From Bog-756 sp963845485 (GTDB taxonomy: Bacteria; Actinomycetota; Acidimicrobiia; Acidimicrobiales; RAAP-2), in the NCBI GenBank assembly GCA_963845485.1, contig CAWJSI010000013.1, positions 248,001 to 312,000 of the forward strand: a stretch of DNA of 64,000 nucleotides, read 5' to 3'. A program made the position numbers and the translations under genes. This document shows positions 35,026 through 44,194 of the stretch, piece by piece. The notes under the pieces were generated by a model, which worked only from the letters and a program-made list of their open reading frames with translations, made no database searches and was not told the origin of the DNA. The number at the start of each line of letters is the position of its first letter. Positions within the stretch are counted from its first letter, which is position 1.

Positions 35026-37056
35026 ATGCACCGGTGGAGTCCCACCACCGCGTCGGCCCGCATCGGGATGGCGCTGGTGGTCCTGGCCGGACTCACCGGG
35101 ATCTTCTCCCTCACCCTTGATGCGGGGACGGCAGCCCACGCCGCCACGGTCAATCCGTACCAGGTGACGTTCGTGGCCCGTCAGTGTCCGGAGTACACCG
35201 ACATCATGGCCAATCTGGCCCGCAACAACATCCAAGAGAGCCAGCAGGACCTCGGGGCGGACAGCGTCTACCGATCGGGCCAGCCCATCTCGCCCTCCAT
35301 CGAGGCGGCCAACGACCCGGCCTGCACCCCCCTCAACGGCTGGCAGTTCACCTTCGGGAACGGCATCAACGGCCAGACACCCGGAACCCACCTCTCGCGG
35401 GTGTCCAATCCGGTGTCGCCGCCGATCACCGTCCAGCCCTCGGTTCCCCTGCTCGACGCACAGGGGAACCCGACGGGGCAGACCCTCGCCGCCGCGACCA
35501 CCGTCACCCTGACCCAGTCCCAGGTCACCGCGGCCCTCAACCACCAGCTCTGGGTCCAGGGGGGCACGGCCACCGACCCGTTGGGCACGGCCACCTTCGG
35601 CAACCGGTATGCCTTCGGTGCGCTCCGCTGCGCCATCGACAACCTGAACGGGGACAACGTGGAGTGGGCCGGCTTCCCTTCGGGTCAGACCAACGTCTTT
35701 TGCTACTACTACGCCGTCGACCAGACCCCGGCCCCAGGGACCGTCGTGGTCCAAAAACAGCTGGCCGTGGGCGAGCCCGTGGCCAACACCTTCCAGTTCC
35801 AGGGGAACATCTCCTACAACCCCGGGGCCACCCCGAGCCCCAACGACAACCCCTTTGAGGTCACCGTGCCGGCCAGTGGCGCCTCACCGAGCGCCCCGGG
35901 CAGCATCTCGTTCGTGCGCTCCTCGGGCGTGTCCTGGCACTTCACCGAACTGCCCAACCCGGGCTGGGCCGCCCCGGGGGCGCCCACCTGTACGGGGGGA
36001 CCGGTGACCGTCAGCGGAGCCCAGGTCACCCTCACCCTGGCCCCGGGGGCCACGGTCACCTGTACCTACACCGACGCTCGACCGGCGGCCGGCACCCTCT
36101 CGGTACTCAAGCAGACGACGGGGGGGAATGGCGGTCCCTTCAACCTCTCGGTGACGGACCCCTCATCGACCGTCACCCCGCTCGTGGCCACCACCACCCA
36201 GCCGGACTCGCCGGTACTGGCCACCCTGGCCAACGGTTCGAGCTTCGCCCCGGCGCTGGTGGCGGGTACCTATACCTTCTCCGAGGACGTGACCGCCGCC
36301 AACGCCGCCGGCGGCGGGACCTGGGCCATGGCCGCGTTCAACTGCGACGGGGCGCCCGCCACCTCCGCCCCGGGACCCACGACCGAGACGTTCACGGTGA
36401 CCCCGAGCTTCGTCACCTCGGGCGAGTCGCTCGAGTGCACCTTCACCAACCAGTTCACCCCCGACGGGTCGCTCGCCGTCACCAAGACCACTACCGGGGG
36501 GGTGGGAACCACCGACTTCGTGGTCACGCCGGTCGCCGATCCCACCGACACCACCGTTCCCGGTGACGTCACCGACCCGGTGCTGTCGGCCACGACCACC
36601 GAGGCCGGCGTGCCCGCCACAGCCACCCAGACGGCGGGAAGCCCGCTCAATCCCCTGGCCCTCGGGCAGTACTCGATCGTGGAGGAGGGTCCCGAGAGCT
36701 CCGTCCTCGGCGCCTGGTCCCCGGTCTCGATCTCCTGTAACGGTGCGGCCACCGACCCGACGGCCTCGGACGTGCTGGTCACCCTCACCGCCTCGGACCC
36801 CACGGTCACCTGTGCCTTCACCAACGCCTTCACGGCGGTGGCCCAGAGCGACACGTCCTCGACGACGACCCCGAAGCCCGCCGTCACCACGGCCGTGGGC
36901 CCGGCGCTGGCCTCGACGGGAACCGACGTCCGGGTCCCCCTGGGGCTGGCCGTGGTGTTGGCGGTGATCGGATCGATGCTCCTCGTCGCCGACCGTGTCC
37001 GGCGCCCGCAGAGGGCCGACGCCCCCCGCCGCCCGGACGACGACCAAACCGGCTGA
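35026..37056 (+). CDS. LAxTG-anchored surface protein with tandem SpaA-like modules
   Basis: 676-aa secreted protein. Residues about 12-38 form a signal peptide ending AHA-A. The first ~220 mature residues are a Cys-containing domain (CPEYTDIMANLARNNIQES, CTPLNGWQFTFGNGI). Three tandem modules follow, each opening with a GT/GS-V-K-type strand (GTVVVQKQ, GTLSVLKQTTGG, GSLAVTKTTTGG) and closing with a C-T/A-x-T block (CTYTDA, CTFTNQ, CAFTNA), like pilin/SpaA or DUF5979 folds. The C-terminus is a sorting signal: LASTG at 628-632, a hydrophobic helix, then DRVRRPQR. Class E sortases are known to use LAxTG, and one is encoded next. Likely a cell-wall-linked surface or stalk protein. Confidence 0.88.
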   Translation: MHRWSPTTASARIGMALVVLAGLTGIFSLTLDAGTAAHAATVNPYQVTFVARQCPEYTDIMANLARNNIQESQQDLGADSVYRSGQPISPSIEAANDPACTPLNGWQFTFGNGINGQTPGTHLSRVSNPVSPPITVQPSVPLLDAQGNPTGQTLAAATTVTLTQSQVTAALNHQLWVQGGTATDPLGTATFGNRYAFGALRCAIDNLNGDNVEWAGFPSGQTNVFCYYYAVDQTPAPGTVVVQKQLAVGEPVANTFQFQGNISYNPGATPSPNDNPFEVTVPASGASPSAPGSISFVRSSGVSWHFTELPNPGWAAPGAPTCTGGPVTVSGAQVTLTLAPGATVTCTYTDARPAAGTLSVLKQTTGGNGGPFNLSVTDPSSTVTPLVATTTQPDSPVLATLANGSSFAPALVAGTYTFSEDVTAANAAGGGTWAMAAFNCDGAPATSAPGPTTETFTVTPSFVTSGESLECTFTNQFTPDGSLAVTKTTTGGVGTTDFVVTPVADPTDTTVPGDVTDPVLSATTTEAGVPATATQTAGSPLNPLALGQYSIVEEGPESSVLGAWSPVSISCNGAATDPTASDVLVTLTASDPTVTCAFTNAFTAVAQSDTSSTTTPKPAVTTAVGPALASTGTDVRVPLGLAVVLAVIGSMLLVADRVRRPQRADAPRRPDDDQTG

Positions 37057-37060
37057 CCCC

Positions 37061-37954
37061 GTGGCCACCGCACCACGGCGGTCGGGCCTGGCCGTGGCCG
37101 GATGGACCCTGCTGGCCCTGGCGGGACTGGTGGTGCTGTTCGTCAGCTACCAGCTGTGGGGGACCGGCCTCGTCCAGGCCCGTCACCAGGACGCCCTCCG
37201 GGTGCAGTTCCGACAGGCGATGGCCCACCGGCGGGTGCTGGCGTCGACGGGCGCCCCGGCGGCAACCGCCCCTCCGACCGCCGACCCTCCCACCGGTCGG
37301 CCCGTCGGGACCCTGGTGATTCCCGAGATCGGTGTGAACCAGGTGATCGTGGAGGGCACGGGCGCCGCCGAGCTCGCTACCGGTCCCGGGCACTACCCCG
37401 GCACCCCACTACCCGGTCAGCCCGGGAACGCCGGGATCGCCGGCCATCGGACGACCCACGGCCGACCCTTCTACGATCTCAACCTCCTGGGATCGGGGGA
37501 TCCCATCACGGTGACGACCGTGCAGGGAACGTTCCATTACACGGTGGTCCGCTCCGAGGTGGTGGCACCCACCGATCTCGGCGTGCTGGCCCCTACGTCG
37601 ACGCCGGAGCTGACCCTCACTACCTGTACGCCGCGCTACAGCGCCGCCCAGAGGCTGGTGGTCGTGGCCCGGCTGGTCTCGCCGGCGGCGCCGGCATCGG
37701 TGCCGGTCCGCTCAGGCACGGCGGACCCGAGGGCCGCGCCCGTCCAAGACGATGCCCACCGCCCGGTGGAGTGGCTGTGGCTCGGGGTATGGGCCCTCGC
37801 CGGGGTGGCCCTGGTGGTGGTCGTGGCCCTGGTCCGACGGCGCCTGGGCGGAAGGCGAGCGTGGCTGGCTCCGCTGGCCGCGGTTCCCGCGGCCCTCGTG
37901 GTGCTGTTCTTTCTCTTCGGGGCGGTCAACGCCCTGCTGCCCGCCAGCCTCTGA
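37061..37954 (+). CDS. class E sortase
   Basis: 297-aa membrane transpeptidase. An N-terminal helix at about 11-33 anchors it; a linker with LASTG at 60-64 follows; the catalytic barrel has GTLVIPEIGVNQVIVEGT, catalytic His129 in AGHRTTHG, Cys189 in LTLTTCTPRYS and Arg198 in AQRLVV. Two more hydrophobic helices follow at the C-terminus, a class E/A-like topology. The GTG at 37061 is 4 nt after the LASTG gene; an earlier GTG (36995) would overlap that gene. It should attach the neighbouring substrate to the wall. Confidence 0.92.
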   Translation: MATAPRRSGLAVAGWTLLALAGLVVLFVSYQLWGTGLVQARHQDALRVQFRQAMAHRRVLASTGAPAATAPPTADPPTGRPVGTLVIPEIGVNQVIVEGTGAAELATGPGHYPGTPLPGQPGNAGIAGHRTTHGRPFYDLNLLGSGDPITVTTVQGTFHYTVVRSEVVAPTDLGVLAPTSTPELTLTTCTPRYSAAQRLVVVARLVSPAAPASVPVRSGTADPRAAPVQDDAHRPVEWLWLGVWALAGVALVVVVALVRRRLGGRRAWLAPLAAVPAALVVLFFLFGAVNALLPASL

Positions 37955-38003
37955 GGGCACTCCGCCGACGGCTCGGTCGTCGATGGCCCGGACAGGCGCC
38001 AGG

Positions 38004-38009
38004 TAGGCT
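38004..38009 (+). promoter_or_regulatory. -10 box of ppdK
   Basis: TAGGCT, 70 nt upstream of ATG 38080; the transcript would carry a leader of roughly 65 nt with the AAGGAA ribosome site at 38064-38069. Confidence 0.4.
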
Positions 38010-38079
38010 CGTGGGTGCGCCGGTGGACGCCGTCCGGTCCGGTGCGCTCTCCGCAACCATTCCAAGGAAACCCGTACCG

Positions 38080-40800
38080 ATGCGATTCGTCTTCGACTTC
38101 GACCACACCCACCGTAAGCCCCCCATGGAGATGAAGGACCTCCTCGGGGGCAAGGGGGCCAATCTGGCCGAGATGACCTCGGTACTGGGCCTGCCGGTGC
38201 CCCCCGGGTTCACCATCGGCACCACCGCGTGCCGGAGCTACATGGAGGGGGGCTGGCCCGAGGGACTGACCGATGAGGTGGCCAAGGCCCGGGTCCGCCT
38301 GGAGAAAAAGATGGGCAAGCGCATCGGCGACTCAAGCGACCCTCTGTTGGTGTCGGTCCGGTCAGGAGCGAAGTTCTCCATGCCCGGGATGATGGACACC
38401 GTCCTCAACCTGGGGCTGAACGACCAGTCTGTCGAAGGCCTGGCCAAGCAGACCGACGACGAGCGGTTCGCCTTCGACTCCTACCGGCGGTTCATCGCCA
38501 TGTATGGGCGGATCGTGCTCGACATACCCGGTGAGGAGTTCGACACCCTGCTCGACGCGGCCAAGGAGCTCGCCGGCACCGCGTCCGATGCCGGCGTGCC
38601 CGTCGAGCTGCTCCGGTACCTGGTGGACGCCTACCAGCAGATCGTGGAGCGCCACACCGGGAAACCCTTCCCTCAGGACCCCGACGAGCAGTTGCGCGGG
38701 GCCATCGAGGCCGTCTTTGCCTCATGGGACGGACCACGGGCCGTGGCCTACCGGGTGCGAGAGCGCATCGCCCACGACCTCGGCACGGCGGTCAACGTGC
38801 AGGCCATGGTGTTCGGCAATCGCGATAACACCTCGGGGACCGGTGTCGGCTTCACCCGCGACCCGGCCACCGGGGCCACCGGGGAGTACGGCGACTTCCT
38901 CATCAATGCCCAGGGCGAGGACGTCGTAGCCGGCATCCGGAACACCGAGCCCCTGTCGGCCCTGAAGGACGAGTTCCCCGACATCCACGCCGAGCTCCTG
39001 GCCATCTTCGCCCGTCTGGAGGGCCACTACCGGGACATGTGCGACACCGAGTTCACCATCGAGCAGGGCAAGCTGTGGATGCTCCAGACCCGGGTGGGCA
39101 AGCGCACCGGCCGGGCCGCCCTCACGATGGCTGTCGACATGGTGGGCGAGAAGGGGATCAAGCTGACCAAAGAAGAGGCGCTCGACCGGATCACCGGCGA
39201 ACACCTGGAGCAGGTCCTCCATCCTCAGTTCTCCGGGTCGGGCCATGCCGTGTTGGCCCGCGGCCTCGGGGCCTCCCCCGGTGCTGCCGTCGGCCGGGTC
39301 TACCTGACTGCCGACGATGCCCAGTCGGCCGCCGAGCGCGGCGAACAGGTGGTGTTGGTCCGCAGCGAGACGTCGCCCGAGGACGTCCACGGCATGCTGG
39401 CCGCCGAGGGCATCCTGACCGCCCGGGGTGGTCTGGTCAGCCACGCCGCCGTGGTGGCCCGGGGATGGGGCAAGCCCGCCGTGGTGGGCGCTGAGGCCCT
39501 CCGCATCTCGGGCTCGTCGTTCACCGTGGGGGACACCGTGGTCAACGAGGGGGACTGGATCTCGGTCGACGGGACCAACGGCACCGTGATGCTGGGCCAG
39601 GTCCCGGTGACCGCGGGGGAGACGCCCCCCGAGTTCGAGACCATCCTGGGCTGGGCCGACGAGGTCCGGGCCGGACACCTAGGGGTCCGGGCCAATGCCG
39701 ACACCGGTCCCGACGCCGCCAACGCCCGTCGCCACGGCGCTGAGGGGATCGGCCTGTGCCGGACCGAGCACATGTTCCTGGCCGAGGACCGGCTCCCGGT
39801 GGTGCGCAGGATGATCCTGGCTTCGACCCCCGATGAGGAGGAGGCGGCCCTGGAGGCGCTGCGGGTGGCCCAGCGTTCGGACTTCGAGGAGATCCTGGAG
39901 GCCATGGACGCGCTGCCCGTGACCATCCGGCTGCTCGACCCGCCGCTGCACGAGTTCCTGCCCGACACCCAGGAGTTGGCCATCAAAGAGGCAACCGTGG
40001 GCCTCTCCGAGGAGGAGAGCCGGCTCTACGAGGCAGCCAAGACCTGGCACGAGTTCAATCCCATGCTGGGGACGCGCGGTGTGCGCCTCGGGGTGATCAA
40101 GCCCGGCCTCTATGCCATGCAGGTCCGAGCCCTCATGGAGGCCGCTCTCGACCGGGTGGCGGCAGGAGGTCATCCCATCGTTGAGATCATGATCCCCCTC
40201 ACCGTGTCCCGAGAGGAGTTGGCCCTGGCCCGCTCGTGGGTGGAAGCAGCCATCGCCGAGGCGCTGGCGACCACCGGGGCCACCGGCACCGAGGCGGGGA
40301 AGATGGAGGTGCTGATCGGGACCATGATCGAGACCCCCCGAGCGGCCCTGCGGGCCGGTGAGATCGCCGAGGAGGCCGACTTCTTCTCCTTCGGGACCAA
40401 CGACCTCACCCAGATGACGTTCGGTTTCAGCCGGGATGATGTCGAAGGCCGAATGATGTCGGCCTACCTCGAACAGGGACTCCTCAAGCGGAATCCCTTC
40501 GAGGTGGTGGATCCCGACGGGGTGGGTGAGCTGGTCCGCCTCGGCGTGGAGCGGGGCCGGGCCACCCGTCCGTCGCTCAAGATCGGGGTGTGCGGGGAGC
40601 ACGGTGGCGATCCCGAGTCCATCGCCACGTTCGCCGCCGCAGGCCTCGACTACGTGAGCTGTTCACCTTTCCGGGTCCCCATCGCCCGTCTGGCTGCGGC
40701 CCAGGCGGTGCTGGCCGGGCTCACCGGCTCGACCAAGGGGCCCAAGGCCAAGCCGGCGGGGAAGGGCACCGCCAAGTCAAAGTCCAAGTCCAAGGCGTAA
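38080..40800 (+). CDS. ppdK: pyruvate, phosphate dikinase
   Basis: 906-aa enzyme with the ATP-grasp domain (LLGGKGANLAEM, FTRDPATGATGEYG), the phosphohistidine domain with catalytic His455 in GGLVSHAAVVARGWGKP, and the TIM-barrel with Cys838 in IGVCGEHGGDPES. It interconverts pyruvate, ATP and phosphate with PEP, AMP and PPi. AAGGAA lies upstream of ATG 38080, so the longer open frame is not used. Position 453, Thr in the family's regulatory site, is Val. The C-terminal tail is Lys/Ser-rich. No regulatory protein gene (PDRP) is nearby. Confidence 0.96.
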   Translation: MRFVFDFDHTHRKPPMEMKDLLGGKGANLAEMTSVLGLPVPPGFTIGTTACRSYMEGGWPEGLTDEVAKARVRLEKKMGKRIGDSSDPLLVSVRSGAKFSMPGMMDTVLNLGLNDQSVEGLAKQTDDERFAFDSYRRFIAMYGRIVLDIPGEEFDTLLDAAKELAGTASDAGVPVELLRYLVDAYQQIVERHTGKPFPQDPDEQLRGAIEAVFASWDGPRAVAYRVRERIAHDLGTAVNVQAMVFGNRDNTSGTGVGFTRDPATGATGEYGDFLINAQGEDVVAGIRNTEPLSALKDEFPDIHAELLAIFARLEGHYRDMCDTEFTIEQGKLWMLQTRVGKRTGRAALTMAVDMVGEKGIKLTKEEALDRITGEHLEQVLHPQFSGSGHAVLARGLGASPGAAVGRVYLTADDAQSAAERGEQVVLVRSETSPEDVHGMLAAEGILTARGGLVSHAAVVARGWGKPAVVGAEALRISGSSFTVGDTVVNEGDWISVDGTNGTVMLGQVPVTAGETPPEFETILGWADEVRAGHLGVRANADTGPDAANARRHGAEGIGLCRTEHMFLAEDRLPVVRRMILASTPDEEEAALEALRVAQRSDFEEILEAMDALPVTIRLLDPPLHEFLPDTQELAIKEATVGLSEEESRLYEAAKTWHEFNPMLGTRGVRLGVIKPGLYAMQVRALMEAALDRVAAGGHPIVEIMIPLTVSREELALARSWVEAAIAEALATTGATGTEAGKMEVLIGTMIETPRAALRAGEIAEEADFFSFGTNDLTQMTFGFSRDDVEGRMMSAYLEQGLLKRNPFEVVDPDGVGELVRLGVERGRATRPSLKIGVCGEHGGDPESIATFAAAGLDYVSCSPFRVPIARLAAAQAVLAGLTGSTKGPKAKPAGKGTAKSKSKSKA

Positions 40801-40807
40801 ACGGAGC

Positions 40808-40828
40808 GACGTCTGACGTCTGACGTCC
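40808..40828. terminator. heptamer-repeat hairpin between convergent genes
   Basis: GACGTCT, GACGTCT, GACGTCC stand in tandem; since GACGTC is a palindrome, outer copies can pair with an 8-nt loop. ACGGAGCG flanks it on both sides (40801-40808, 40830-40837). It separates ppdK from the convergent GT4 gene by 42 nt and could stop both transcripts. Confidence 0.4.
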
Positions 40829-40842
40829 GACGGAGCGCTGCG

Positions 40843-42027
40843 TCAGATCCGGGCGCTCTCGGTCCGGTCCACGATCGTTCGCAGCGTCTCGAAGGATGAG
40901 GCCCAGCTGAGCTGGAGGGCCCGTTGGCGGGCCCGGATGGACTGGGCCCTGAGGCGGTCAGGGTCGGTGATGAGCGCCTCGAGCGTGTTGGCCAGGTCTT
41001 CGACATCGTCGAAGTACTCGACGCTCTCCGCTCCGATCTCGGGAATGCCCCCACGCCGAGACGTCACCGCAGCCAGTCCCGAGGCCATGCCTTCGAACAG
41101 CACCAAGGGACAGGGATCGTCGAACTGGGAAGGTACGACGAGGATGTCGTGGCTCCGGTAGATGGAAGGCACCTCGGTGTTGGGTACAAAGGGGCGGAAC
41201 TCGATGCTGTCCCCGAGCGCTACTTGGTCTTGGCGCAGGGACTCCTCGAACGGGGACAGCGCAAGCCCCTCGGCGTGCGTGGTGCTCCCGAGGAAGGTTG
41301 CCGCAAAGGGAATGCCCCGGTGGCGCAACGTCTTCAGGGCGGCCATCAACACGTGGGGCCCTTTGATCTCGCGCATCATGCCCACGAAGAGAATGGACGG
41401 TACCGCCCCGGACCGGACGTCATCAGGGTGGAAGCGGTCGCTGTCGACGCCGTTGTAGACCACCTTGAGCTTCTCGCTCACCTGGTGGTCCCCGATCCTG
41501 GCGGCGATCAGATCCCTCGTCGACCGGCTTACGCAGATCACCGCATCGGTCAACGACAGGAAGCGCCGCAGCTCCCGCCGCGAGTAGCCGCGCGAGAGCG
41601 AGTTGTGGACGTAGAGGAAGAGCGGGCGCTTGGGGTGTCGATCCTTGATCGTTAGTAGGCCGGCGGCACCGAGCAGTCCGTCGTGGACCACGATGGGCCC
41701 CCGGGTGGCGTCGAGTGCCTCGGCCACGGGCCGAAAGAGCCGGCCAACATTGCGCCGTCTGAGACCGAGGTGACCTACGACAATGTCCTCGCGAGCCTCC
41801 CTCGTCGTGAGGTATTCGTTCGACAGGTAACGGAGGAAGTCGACGGGAAGGAGCTCGGCGTCGGGGAAGATGTTGCCCCGGTTGTTCGAGGCGGCCACGG
41901 CCGAGCCGATGCCGTGTCGGGCCGCCTCCCTGGTCAGCTCCCGGATGACATTGTTGATGGCACTTCCGTCCGTACAGAGGGCCTGGGTGACGTGGGACCA
42001 GCACGATCCATCGCCGCCCACCGCCAC
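40843..42027 (-). CDS. family 4 glycosyltransferase
   Basis: 394-aa GT-B enzyme with acceptor-side residues INNVIRELTREAARHG, FLYVHNSLSRGYSRREL, then KVVYNGVDSDRF, SILFVGMMREIKGPHVLMAAL and the nucleotide-sugar motif DPCPLVLFEGMASGLAAVTSRRGGIPE. Starts with GTG. It stands apart from the main glycan locus, alone between ppdK and dnaG, and its acceptor is unknown. Confidence 0.88.
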   Translation of the reverse strand: MAVGGDGSCWSHVTQALCTDGSAINNVIRELTREAARHGIGSAVAASNNRGNIFPDAELLPVDFLRYLSNEYLTTREAREDIVVGHLGLRRRNVGRLFRPVAEALDATRGPIVVHDGLLGAAGLLTIKDRHPKRPLFLYVHNSLSRGYSRRELRRFLSLTDAVICVSRSTRDLIAARIGDHQVSEKLKVVYNGVDSDRFHPDDVRSGAVPSILFVGMMREIKGPHVLMAALKTLRHRGIPFAATFLGSTTHAEGLALSPFEESLRQDQVALGDSIEFRPFVPNTEVPSIYRSHDILVVPSQFDDPCPLVLFEGMASGLAAVTSRRGGIPEIGAESVEYFDDVEDLANTLEALITDPDRLRAQSIRARQRALQLSWASSFETLRTIVDRTESARI

Positions 42028-42221
42028 TGGCGTAGCCGGGGTGGCCCGGCCCGTGACAGGTCGGTCCTCGGAGGGGACGGCTCGGCCCTGGTCAGGCTGT
42101 GCGATGACCTTCCTCCTCGTCTCGGCCGGTGCTCAGCTCGGAATTCATCGACCCGGCCGCCCAGGAACTTGAGGTGGGACGGGGTTCGGTGGTGCGTGGA
42201 CGGAGACGCCCGAGGACGCGG

Positions 42222-42227
42222 TACCGT
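42222..42227 (+). promoter_or_regulatory. -10 box of dnaG (leaderless type)
   Basis: TACCGT lies 8 nt before ATG 42236. The remaining 208-nt gap to the GT4 gene holds nothing else recognisable. Confidence 0.45.
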
Positions 42228-42235
42228 CGTCACCC

Positions 42236-44194
42236 ATGGGCATCCCTGACGAGGACGTGGCCCGGGTCAGGGCGGAGACCGACATCGTCGCTCTGATCGG
42301 GGAGCATGCCGCGCTGAAGAAGGTGGGGCGTCGCTGGACGGGCCTGTGCCCCTTCCACGGGGAGAAGACGCCCTCGTTCAGCGTGAACGCCGAAGAGGGG
42401 TTCTACTACTGCTTCGGATGCCAAGCCAAAGGTGACGCCATCAGCTTCGTGCGGGCCATTGAGCACCTCGACTTCGTCGATGCGGTCCGCCGCCTGGCCG
42501 ACAAGGCAGGCATCACCATCAGAGAGGACGCCACCTCGGGCCGGGACAGTCAGCGCCGCAAGATCTACCTCGACGCCATGGAACAGGCCACCGAGTGGTA
42601 CCACCGCCGCCTCCTCACCTCGCCCGACGCCGGGCAGGCCCGCGACTACCTGCGCAGCCGGGGCTACGACGGCGAGGTGGTGCGGCGCTTCCGGCTGGGG
42701 TGGGCGCCCGACGACTGGGACGCACTCTGCTCGGGCCTCGGACTCGACGAGGAACTCGCCGTGGGTGCCGGGTTGGGCTTCGTCAACCGGCGACACCGAC
42801 TGCAAGACGCGTTCCGGGCCCGGGTCCTGTTCCCCATCTGCGATCCGTCGGGCCATCCCGTGGCTCTCGGGGGTCGCGTCCTGCCGGGAAGCTCGGATCC
42901 GGCCAAGTACAAGAACTCCTCGGAGACCCCGATCTACTCCAAGCGGAAGACGCTGTACGCCCTCAACTGGGCCAAACAGGAGATCATCGCCTCCGACGAG
43001 GTGGTGGTGTGCGAGGGCTATACCGACGTCATCGGCCTGTTCGGTGTAGGCGTCGAGCGGGCTGTGGCCACCTGTGGCACGGCCCTCGCCGAGGAGCACG
43101 TCAAGCTGCTGCGGGGCTTCGCCTCCCGGGTGGTCCTGGCCTTCGACGCGGACGGGGCCGGTCAGGCGGCCGCCGGCCGGTTCTACGAGTGGCAGCGGAA
43201 GCTGTCCATCGACGTGGCCGTAGCCGCCCTGCCGCCGGGCTCCGACCCCGGGGAGATGGCCCGAACCGATCCCGATGCACTGCGGGCCGCCATCGCTGGA
43301 GCCAAGCCGTTCCTGCAGTTCCGGGTGGACCGCATCCTCGACGCAGCCGAGCTCGGCACCCCCGAAGGGCGGGCGCGGGCAGCCGACTCCGCTCTCGGCG
43401 CGGTGGCCGAGCACCCCGACAACCTGGTCCGGGACCAGTACCTGATGCAGGTGGCCGAACGCTGCCGGCTGGAGCCCGCCCTGCTCCGGGACCGCCTCGA
43501 GCAGCTGCGTCGGGAGGGCCCACCTCCCGACACGGCGGCGTCATCGCCCCGGCGGTCCGGGCCGGCGGCTGTCCGTGGTGGCCCCCGCCGGAGTTCGACG
43601 CCCACCGGGCCCGACGACCCCTGGGTGCGCGAGCCCGAAGGCGAAGGCGAGTGGGATGCCGACGGGTTCGACGGAGGAGGCACCTGGCCCGACGACGGCC
43701 AGGGTGGTCCTGAGGGTCGATCCCGGACGCCACGTCGGACGGCTCCCGAGTTCCGCCCCGGCCTCGAGGCCCTCCGCCTGGCCATCCACCGTCCCGAGGA
43801 GGTGGCCGATCGGCTGGAGTCCGCCCTGTTCCGCGACGATCTCCAACGTGAGGCCTTCGAGGTCCTTGCTTCGGCCGACACCGAGCCCTTGCACCAGGTC
43901 ATCGAGGATGCCCCTCCCGAAGTGCGGGCCCTGCTCGTCCGGCTGACGGTGGAAGAGCCCCGAGGGGCTCCCGACGAGGTGGTCATGCAGCTGGTCAGGG
44001 ATGCGGCCCGGGCCCAACTGACGGTGATCACGGCCGAAGCCCGTACGTCCTCGACGGCCGTGGCCGAGGCCGCCGAGGTGGCGTCCTGGGTCCAGGAGCT
44101 GGACGATCCTGTCGCCTCGGCGGAAGCAACGGCCAGGTTGGTAGCCTGGCTCGTGGTGAGGGCACAGATGACTTACGCGGAGCCCGGATCGTGA
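42236..44194 (+). CDS. dnaG: DNA primase
   Basis: 652-aa primase. The zinc-binding CHC2 domain shows LCPFHGEKTPSF and FYYCFGC; the toprim core has VVCEGYTDVIGL and LAFDADGAG. A Gly/Pro/Asp-rich linker at about 425-505 precedes a reduced C-terminal helicase-interaction domain (RPGLEALRLAIHRPEEVADRLESALF). It makes RNA primers at the fork. Its stop overlaps the rpoD start by GTGA, giving dnaG-rpoD, the core of the classic macromolecular synthesis operon. Confidence 0.97.
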   Translation: MGIPDEDVARVRAETDIVALIGEHAALKKVGRRWTGLCPFHGEKTPSFSVNAEEGFYYCFGCQAKGDAISFVRAIEHLDFVDAVRRLADKAGITIREDATSGRDSQRRKIYLDAMEQATEWYHRRLLTSPDAGQARDYLRSRGYDGEVVRRFRLGWAPDDWDALCSGLGLDEELAVGAGLGFVNRRHRLQDAFRARVLFPICDPSGHPVALGGRVLPGSSDPAKYKNSSETPIYSKRKTLYALNWAKQEIIASDEVVVCEGYTDVIGLFGVGVERAVATCGTALAEEHVKLLRGFASRVVLAFDADGAGQAAAGRFYEWQRKLSIDVAVAALPPGSDPGEMARTDPDALRAAIAGAKPFLQFRVDRILDAAELGTPEGRARAADSALGAVAEHPDNLVRDQYLMQVAERCRLEPALLRDRLEQLRREGPPPDTAASSPRRSGPAAVRGGPRRSSTPTGPDDPWVREPEGEGEWDADGFDGGGTWPDDGQGGPEGRSRTPRRTAPEFRPGLEALRLAIHRPEEVADRLESALFRDDLQREAFEVLASADTEPLHQVIEDAPPEVRALLVRLTVEEPRGAPDEVVMQLVRDAARAQLTVITAEARTSSTAVAEAAEVASWVQELDDPVASAEATARLVAWLVVRAQMTYAEPGS

